Assembly: GCA_947396885.1 (NCBI GenBank)
Contig: OX377202.1
Location: 68,296,643 to 68,360,642 of the forward strand
DNA length: 64,000 nt
Source of the DNA: Heligmosomoides polygyrus polygyrus
Taxonomy: Eukaryota; Nematoda; Chromadorea; Rhabditida; Heligmosomidae
Direction of reading: 5' to 3'
Shown: one piece after another, positions 56,681 to 64,000 of the stretch
Numbering within the stretch: the stretch's first letter is position 1
How the letters are laid out: the number at the start of each line of letters is the position of its first letter
Notes under the pieces: generated by a model
The model's input: the letters and a program-made list of their open reading frames with translations, nothing else
Databases searched by the model: none
What the model was told of the DNA's origin: nothing
Translations under genes and position numbers: made by a program

Positions 56681-57150
56681 AGATCGCGATTCCACGAAGA
56701 ATAATAGCAGGTACGACAGAGACATCAACCTTTGAAATCCATGTGTTCACGGATGCATCGAAGGACGGATATTGTGCTGTAGCCTACCTTGTCGAAACCA
56801 ACACAACAAGGAAAGCCTCAATTCTCATGTCTAAGATTCGCTTATCCCCTCTGAAGGCTCCATTAACTATACCTCGTCTTGAGCTTTCAGCTATCAATCT
56901 GGGATCGAAGTTACTGAAGTATATCTGCACAAATATGGATATTCCCATAAAGGAATCCTTTTTATGGTCCGATAGCAGTGTTGCCTTGATGTGGATTAAA
57001 AATGGAAGCAATTTGCCAGCTTTCATCCAAAACGAAACTTCGAGCATCAAAGAAAACGCTCCGGAAGCGGTTTTACGGTTCGTTCCCAGCAACAACAACC
57101 CAGCTGATATCGGAAGCAGAGGCGTCACAATACAACAACTCATCTCTTTT
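56680..57150 (+). pseudogene. BEL/Pao RNase H-like region
   Basis: Contains VFTDASKDGYCAVAY (about 56744), TIPRLELSA (about 56866), LWSDSSVAL (about 56965) and NNPADIGSRG (about 57095). These are the usual landmarks between RT and integrase in Pao elements. In frame and uninterrupted. Confidence 0.82.
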
Positions 57151-57539
57151 GATACCTGGTGGAGAGGACCCCGATTTCTTACTCAGTCAGAGAAACACTG
57201 GCCGAAAGACATTTCGACAGAACAGAATCTGATCAGTTATCTTGCAAAGCTCTCCCCATCAAAACCTCATGAAACCCCTCATCAGGCTCGTGAAATATTG
57301 CTTGATCCAGAACGCTTCAGCACTTGGCTTAGACTGCTCCGTGTCGTCTTCCACGTTCTTCTTTTCATAATCAAGAGATCCGACAGAGCTAAACAACATT
57401 TTGGAGAATCAGGAGCAGCACTCTATGAAAAAGCCGAGACTGTTCTATTTAGAATAGCACAAAATCAATGTTCTCCCCCTCCAGCAGTGCAGAAACAGCT
57501 GAATCTTTTCATTTGTGAGAAGCTGAACATTTGGAAGTC

Positions 57540-58807
57540 TAAGGGAAGAGTGGACAATGCGGACCTTCCAACGGAAACGATAGCTCCGGTGTATCTACTA
57601 CGCGAAAGCCACGTCACCTCTCTCCACGCCCTTCATGTTCATCTCACCAACAACCATTGTGGTATTAACCAGACTCTTACCGAACTACGACTACGAGTAT
57701 GGATACCGGAGGGAAGACTTACGGTAAAACGAGTACTGAACAAACTTTTTTTTCACTGCAAGCGCCACAACGCCAAACCCTACAGACTTCCAGAATTTCC
57801 TGTTCATCCCATAAGGCGTGTTCGACGACCATGCTACCCCTTCGAAAATACAGGGATGTACTACGCAGCACCACTGCTATGCAAAACCGGCGACAATCCA
57901 TCCATGAAGTGCTGGATACTCCTTCTCACCTGCCTGAACACAAGAGCGATATATGTCGATCTCGTACTCAACATGACAGCCAGTACCCTATTACATGCGC
58001 TCCGTCGATTTTTCGCTACTACAGCGTGCCCAAAATGGATATTGTGCGATAACTCCAAGACGTTCAAGTCAATTGCTGACCTTCAAACATCCCTCAAAAA
58101 AAGAGAACCGAATCCAGACATCATCGACTACTGCGCCCGGAGACGAATCGACTTCAAGTTCATCCCCAGCTTCAGCCCTGGCAAGGTGGACTGTACGAAA
58201 AAATGGTACACTTATTCAAGATGTCCTTTAAGCGCGCACTGAACAATCGCTTGCTGAGGATAGAAGAACTCCAAACTATTGCAAAAGAAACGGAAGCCAT
58301 CGTGAATTCTAGACCCTTAACGTATGTGTCAGAGGAGAATATTGTCCCACCACCCCGGCCTGTGACTTTCTGCGACCACGGACAGTTTTGTCCCCGCCAA
58401 GATTAGAGGAAAGCGAATGGAAACCAAAGACTACTACAAAAGACCAGCTAATAGACGAGTGGAATGACACAAACATGGTGCTCAATAGATTCTGGAACCG
58501 ATTCTGGTCCTCAGAATACCTTACAACTCTGAGGGAACAATACCGCACGAATCATCCACATCCACGATGTACCAACCATTCCCAGCCAAGAAAAAACGAT
58601 ATCGTTCTTATCCAAGACAAGAACCTCGAACGAGGACAATGGCTAATCGGGCAAATTGTGTCATTATCAGACGACTACGTTCGCTCAGCAGACGTGAGAC
58701 TACCTTCCAGAAAGATCATAACGAGACCCATAAACTTGCTTTGCAAATTTGAAGTCGATGACGCCTGCACGGAAGACGAATCATCGATAGATACCTCATC
58801 CTCATGA
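57540..58807 (+). pseudogene. BEL/Pao integrase
   Basis: The H2C2 zinc region includes HVHLTNNHCGINQTL (about 57630). In the core, the position of the first catalytic Asp is Tyr (ENTGMYYAAPLL, about 57843). The second is kept in CDNSKTF (about 58045). The frame then breaks near 58180, and the Glu-containing segment continues in another frame from about 58185 (GLYEKMV). The C-terminal DUF5641-type domain is at 58388-58807 (NDIVLIQDKNLERGQW). It would have inserted the cDNA into the genome; it is inactive. Confidence 0.85.
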
Positions 58808-58984
58808 AAACCACGTAATCATGGTCACCCTATGATGACAAGATCGAAAACGCACCAGTACACTACCGATTGCCTCCAACTGAATCAAGACCGAGCCTAC
58901 AATAATTTATTCTAACGGTAAAACGATTGTATCGGGTGAACAGGTACTCAATTAGCTTGCACTCCTTCTCCGTCGGGAGTTTTC

Positions 58985-59204
58985 TGCATTCTGCAGATAT
59001 AAGTGAAGTAATTCATCACATTCAGCTTTCAATGGCATTACAGTCTACTGCGGCAAACGTGCAAATGGTGATCTGCAACGACATATCACTATCATTTCGC
59101 GGCCATCAAAACAACGTATATAAGCACCACGAATCATTCAGGAGTTTCATTCTTGTTCTTGTTCGGCCAATAAAGTGTTCTTCAAATCGACGTCCTCTCC
59201 AGCA
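58985..59204 (+). repeat. BEL/Pao 3' LTR
   Basis: Matches 52798-53015 with about seven substitutions and a small indel. Has the same TATA box and AATAAA. It abuts the TTTA tail of LINE D. Confidence 0.88.
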
Positions 59205-59213
59205 TCCTCTGTT

Positions 59214-59216
59214 AAT

Positions 59217-59252
<36 letters not shown>

Positions 59253-59253
59253 T
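59214..59253 (-). repeat. (TTTA)n tail of LINE D
   Basis: About nine or ten units. On the minus strand this is a (TAAA)n run directly at the 3' end of LINE D, as is common for CR1-like elements. Confidence 0.8.
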
Positions 59254-60580
59254 ACGTGTATCACAACACGCAACAAAAGAAACAATTAACGACAACACAC
59301 AGTGATAATAAACGCAAACATAGAAGAAAGGGTAATCTATCGAGTCTTGAGATAACTGTCAACGAGCCACTTATATTGGTTTAACGAAGACGGCAAAGCA
59401 TGCTTTTTGGAAAACAACAAAAATTCAGTGCCGGCCCTTTGAGTAAAGAAGGAGGCGCGAACACAACTTTTGGCCACAGGATAATGAATTTTAGCTGTAC
59501 AACCCCTTGTAGTAAAATGGTGGACAGGACAGAACTCACCAACTGACAGCGCAACCCTTCCAGTCATCATCTTGAAAATCATAATTAGATCGTTTCGCTT
59601 CCTGCGGATAGCAAGCGATTCCAGCTTGAATATTTTATTACGCTCATGCGCTGATGGAACGGTGGTGTAGTCATAGCCATTTGACCATAGCTTTCTAGTG
59701 TAGCCGTTCTGCACTTATTCAAGTCTTTGTATGCAGCGTTTAACGTGAGGACTAAACACAGTGGTGTCGTACTCCAATATTGGACGAACATGCGATTTGT
59801 ATGCGAGGAGCAAGTAAGCTGCTGAATTCGTAGATAGAGCTCTAAATATGTATATTATGAGTTATTTTTTCAGCTTTCTTCTTTTTCTTTTATTCTTTCA
59901 CAATGTTCTGAAGAAGTAAGTTTTTTATCCAAGAAAAAGCCGAGATCTCGCAGACGTTTTCCACTAAGTAGATTGCTACTACCAAGGTTGTAAATGCGCC
60001 TAAATTGAATTACTCCCATAAAAAACTCTAGTTTTTGGTGCTGAAATAAGTAATTTCCACCTGTCCGACCAATCGGCAACCTCTGAAACTGCACATTGAA
60101 GGGCAAAATGGTCCTCTGCACACTTAATATTCCTGTATATTTTTATACCGTCAGCAAACATTTTGCACTTAACTCCATGTCGTTTGACCAAGTCAGGTAA
60201 ATCAGATGGGTAAATGATGAAGAGAATCGGTGACAATACACCTCTCTGTGGAACACCACTCGTAATTGTGTAGGACGGAGAAAATTTTCCATTAACCTTC
60301 GCTTGGAAGGATCTGTTTGTGATAAAAATCTTCACCCACTTAAAATTCTTCACCCACTTCTATGATCAATACCAACAATTTGCAGTTCGAAAATAAGTTC
60401 TCTGAAGAGAACCCTATCGAAAGCCTTGCTGAGGTCAAAAAAGACTACGTCAACGTCATTGTTTTCATCCAATGCCTCGGTCCAATCATCCAAAGTAGAT
60501 AGAATCAAGGTCTCAGTCGATCTTCCAACTCTGAAGCCATATTGACTTTTTGTATTACCTACCATAAGTATATACCTATG
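59214..60580 (-). mobile_element. CR1/Jockey-like LINE D (5' truncated)
   Basis: Minus-strand polymerase. YGFRVGRSTETLIL and VFFDLSKAFDRV are in 60565-60350. SGVPQRGVLSPILFIIYPSDL and FADGIKIYRN (active-site Asp pair altered to Asp-Gly) are in 60353-60000. The tail domains are at 60121-59870 and 59714-59337. It ends in a TAAA run. It is dead because of an active-site change and frameshifts. Confidence 0.85.
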
Positions 60581-61990
60581 GTCATATTACCTTTTTGGTA
60601 ATATGATGATCAGGAGGGCATATACTTATGCCACGGCGAACCACCTTGACTAATTTCTTGACACATATGTTTCCACTCCTATCTTTAGCTAAAAACTCTA
60701 TCTATCCTAGCAATTATAAAGAGGTCTTCTCACCAGTCATGTTTCAAGGTCAATGTGCCGTCCAGCGGTACGCAAGAGGATGACAGTGAGCCAAAATTGC
60801 CGGCCTGCTCTGACTTCAGCTGCTGCTACCTATCTGCCATCGTCAGCATGTCTAGCTGAATACGCTCGGCGGACAGTAGAGTATCACTGGGCACAATCGG
60901 CTCTCCTTCTTTGAGCATGTGTGGTGATGACGATTGAAAACTCATTTTTGTGGGCTGAGGCCATCATGAGCTGCTGAGCTGAGCGAGCTCGTTGATCGCT
61001 CACCATCAATTCCAAAAAGCGAAGTATGATGGTCTCGAGAGGTTTGCCTTTAGGACGCTCATAAATTGCAACGGATAATTATTGCGAGGCCGATGGACCT
61101 GCTGCATCTAGAACGCCAAGCTTGGGAAGAGTTACCGGCCGTCCTTGGAGCGTAGGGAACAATAAGTGATCTCACAGTCTGCGCCGTAGGTAGGCTGGCG
61201 CGAAAACAAAAGGTATAAAAGGAACGCGTGGCCAGGACCATGGGCTTTTTTTCTTGATGTGTGCGTTGGGTCCCCTTCGTGAGCACCTGTGTGTGACTTC
61301 AGTGGCACCCATCTTTCTCAGTTGTCCGCGTAGACACCAACCTCAGTAACTCAACAAGGGCTAATCCACGACTCGAAGGGTCCACGTCAGTGACAAGCCG
61401 AGGGCTTTCGCCCCGGTTTTAGGAGTGACTCAGTGACCCAAGCTTAGCGTTCCCAGTTCCACCCATCTTTTTTACCTACGATTATTTTTTGCATCATGTT
61501 GTATGGTTATTGATAAAGCTTGATTGATTCACGTGTATGCCAACCGTCGATTGTCGCGGTGTTGCCGTTGACCTATCGCACCTAATAGCTACTTGGCTTT
61601 TATGTGGGGGCCGAACAGTCAGCACTGAAACGGTCGCCAATGGGTCAATATTGTCTGCGGCGGTGCAGACGCGGCAGCGAAATCGGCGCGAATTGGAGCA
61701 CACAGGCCCAAAAATTTTCTAGTGCTCATTCTGCTGCCCGGTGGCTCATTCTGAAGTCGCTTCGTCTGTTATTTTGACCTCTTATTCCTGTTTTATTCTT
61801 CGCCAGAGTTTGCGTGTTTGCTTCGTCGCGTCGTGTATTATTTCGTGCTTCCCGAGGATTGCCTAGGCAGGAGCAAGTCGAAGAAGAAAAGGCCCAAAGA
61901 GAAGAAAGGGCATTTACAGCTACTGACCAATCCATCCAGTGGTAGAGAAGGTTATAGTGTGCCGCCAAAGACCATCTGTTGCAGGAAGAC
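60581..61990. other. No gene recognised; possible Gypsy LTR or leader
   Basis: Contains a small hairpin (about 60583-60605, CATATTACC and its complement). The 61260-61900 part is GC-richer and precedes a Gypsy gag, so it may include an LTR, but no second LTR copy is in the window. Confidence 0.35.
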
Positions 61991-62015
61991 CGCCACGCCA
62001 GATGGAAGACTGGGA

Positions 62016-63236
62016 CACGACTAATCGTAAGGTAAATGCGGCGCCCGAAGAGGTAAGCAGGAAAATATTGGAGAATGAGGAAAGAAAGTGGGAGGCGTGA
62101 TTTGAGATATTGAAGGAAGGAAAAAAGAGGAGCTTGGCGGTGTTGTAGGAGACGAGGGTTTCGGAGCTAGCAAGGTGGGAGGAGGTGGAGCTAGAATGGA
62201 AGAGGGTAGGTGAGGAAATTGAAGGCTTACTTAAAGAAGAGAACGTCAAGGCTCTGCCGCCGGCTTTAGTAAGGTGGCCACAGAAACGATTGAACAAAGG
62301 GAAATTGAGAATGTGAGTAAGTGTAAAGAGTAAGTAAGAACAATGGAGAAGGATGGGGACTTAATAGTTGAGTTGTGCGAGTCGCTGCAAGTCAGTGCAT
62401 TTCAGATTCGAGACGAAGTACGAGCTCTGATGGGAGGAGAAAGCTAGGGGAGCTCGGGTAAGGCATTCAACCTCGAGATTCCAGAGCGGATTGGAAGATG
62501 TAGCGGTCCTTTCCAGGAGAACCCCCATCGGACTAGAAAGACTTTGCGAGGAGCTGGAAAGGGCGACCATTTGTGGAGGAACGAGAACAAGGTACGGATG
62601 TCAACGCGCACTTGGCTAGCTACTTGCGGTGCATGACATGTGCGGATCCAGAGGTCTTCAGGGGCGCAAAGAATGTGAACTTTGGAGAAATTGTAAGAAG
62701 ATTCAGGAGGAAATATGAAAAGATTATCGCATGTGAGGCGACCTTGATGGACATCTTGTTGGATGACCACTTGGCGGTGAGAGCTGAAAGTGTGTTTTCG
62801 GCTCTCCGAAGGATGGTAAAAGAGCAGGGTTTTGAGGCAGTTATAAATGTAATGGGAAGACTTCTCGTATGCGATTCAAAGGCGAGTATGTTAAGAGAGG
62901 TGACGGAGTTAGTGCATTTAAAGATGCGGCCAACCAGGAGGTGACAGATTTCTGCCTAGTCTTGGAGAAATTGGCGAAACAGACCAACCCTGAAGGATCT
63001 TTGAAGAATCGTTCAATAGAGTATGCCCACATATTGCTGGATAACATGAATGGGTGGCCCGAACACTTCCAGTTGGTAGAGGTGCTCTATAAGGTGGAAC
63101 CCCGGAAGGCGTTTGAGGAAGTGAAACAACTCGCACTCAGCAGTCCATGATCATGTTGGGAACGCTAAAGAAAGCGGTTCATCGAAGTCTAAGTTTACAC
63201 AATATGGGGACAGCTGTGCGGCACGAGAAGTGGAAG
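62016..63236 (+). pseudogene. Gypsy-type gag
   Basis: The N-terminal part (62016 to about 62300) is Glu/Lys-rich with in-frame stops. The capsid-like part, at 62573-62944 and continuing in another frame at about 62936-63236, reads GEIVRRFRRKYEKI, ATLMDILLDDHLAVRAESVF, then EVTDFCLVLEKLAKQTNPEG and ILLDNMNGWPEHFQLVEVL. This matches my memory of nematode Ty3/Gypsy gag proteins. It is cut by the assembly gap. Confidence 0.65.
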
Positions 63237-63436
63237 NNNNNNNNNNNNNNNNNNNNNNNNNNNNNNNNNNNNNNNNNNNNNNNNNNNNNNNNNNNNNNNN
63301 NNNNNNNNNNNNNNNNNNNNNNNNNNNNNNNNNNNNNNNNNNNNNNNNNNNNNNNNNNNNNNNNNNNNNNNNNNNNNNNNNNNNNNNNNNNNNNNNNNNN
63401 NNNNNNNNNNNNNNNNNNNNNNNNNNNNNNNNNNNN
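63237..63436. other. Assembly gap (200 N)
   Basis: Exactly 200 unknown bases, probably a placeholder length. Joins Gypsy gag to a mariner fragment. Confidence 0.99.
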
Positions 63437-63600
63437 GCTGATTGCGACTTGAAGACGTTGTCGACTGCCATTTTGAGGTCATCATACCGTTTAAATTTAT
63501 TCCCTCTCAAGCGATGCTTAAACGGTCCAAACAGATGGTAGTCCAATGGAACAAGATCCGGCGATTGCGCTGGAAGGACTACCGAATGCCAGCCGTGTTA
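63437..63600 (-). pseudogene. mariner transposase C-terminal fragment
   Basis: The minus strand reads QSPDLVPLDYHLF (third catalytic Asp region) then GPFKHRLRGNKFKRYDDLK, typical of mariner. It belongs to a different lineage from the 50-kb element. Truncated by the gap; probably inserted in the Gypsy element. Confidence 0.75.
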
Positions 63601-63679
63601 TGTTCTTGGAATAGAGATGTTCTGTTATATACAAGATATTATGGTCTGCACCGAAACTAAGGACAGACACTTGCAGCTG

Positions 63680-63932
63680 TTGAAAGAGAGGTTTGCTAGG
63701 TTGAAAAAGGCAAAGTTAAGACTGAAATCATAAAAGAGCCATTTCTTGAAGAGCAAGGTTTTACTCCTAGGAAACGTCATACGGCAAAGGAGTAAATATG
63801 GATCCAGGGAACGTCTCAGCCGTTAGGGAATACCCCATTCCAAGGATGTGAATGAACTCCGCACCTTTTTGGGCAAGGCGTCTTTTTATCGAAAATTTTG
63901 CTTAAGAGTCTGGGTGTTTGTTCAGTCTACAA
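63680..63932 (+). pseudogene. Gypsy-type reverse transcriptase end
   Basis: The plus strand reads KKAKLRLKS, SHFLKSKVLLLGNVI and, after frame breaks, NELRTFLGKASFYRKF. These are landmarks of the RT thumb and RNase H junction of Ty3/Gypsy elements. It fits with the gag on the other side of the gap. Confidence 0.72.
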
Positions 63933-64000
63933 TACCGCCCGCGTCGCGCGGTCAAAAAGACGGTTTGCGACGGAAAAATCCGTCGCAAACCGTCGCATGC
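63933..64000. repeat. Foldback sequence at window end
   Basis: A sharp change to GC-rich sequence with a perfect 16-bp hairpin (63959-63974 and 63979-63994, loop AAAA). It interrupts the Gypsy frame and is likely the end of another DNA element that continues outside the window. Confidence 0.6.

Larger units (their letters stand above)
52798..59204 (+). mobile_element. BEL/Pao LTR retrotransposon (decayed)
   Basis: A complete layout of LTR, primer site, gag, protease, RT, RNase H, integrase and LTR over 6.4 kb on the plus strand. The two LTRs are about 96% alike. At least four frame changes and several stops make it inactive. No clean target duplication is visible at the ends I chose. Confidence 0.9.

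Overview
The window is nematode nuclear DNA, most likely from a strongylid or hookworm-like species; that placement is an inference. The U1 snRNA genes resemble, from memory, those of Caenorhabditis. The mobile elements are decayed RTE and CR1-type LINEs, BEL/Pao and Gypsy retroelements, mariner-family transposons, hAT-like elements and tRNA-derived SINEs. I found no bacterial genes, operons or intact host protein-coding gene.

Positions 1-23275 are one uninterrupted tandem array with a period of exactly 573 bp. Each unit holds one 161-nt U1 spliceosomal snRNA gene and a 412-bp GC-rich spacer. There are 40 complete U1 genes, the 3' end of another at the left edge, and a last unit cut off inside its spacer at about 23275. 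The array therefore runs on to the left of the window. Four copies carry changes in the RNA. A few spacer variants show local multi-unit duplication and patchy homogenisation. All the short open frames in this part lie in the spacer or U1 sequence and are not genes.

Positions 23276-52790 are a mosaic of dead transposons and repeats. They include a SINE pair and tRNA-like foldback elements (23.9-25.5 kb). Three hAT-like non-autonomous elements have 8-bp target duplications and word-repeat ends (25.55-28.46, 31.65-33.11 and 46.67-48.08 kb). There is a mariner/Tc-like element (28.6-29.9 kb), RTE 3' fragments, a truncated U6 snRNA pseudogene (31.0 kb) and three CR1-like LINEs, one of them split by a GT...AG-bounded insert. 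Two degenerate minisatellite families, several near-perfect hairpins and an internally deleted mariner (50.0-50.9 kb) complete the region.

Positions 52798-59204 hold a BEL/Pao LTR retrotransposon with both LTRs and recognisable gag, protease, RT, RNase H and integrase, broken by stops and frameshifts. A further CR1-like LINE follows (59.2-60.6 kb). Parts of a Gypsy-type element (about 62.0-63.9 kb) surround a 200-base gap and a mariner fragment. The window ends in a foldback sequence.

The only part likely to be functional is the U1 array. It would supply large amounts of the snRNA that recognises 5' splice sites.
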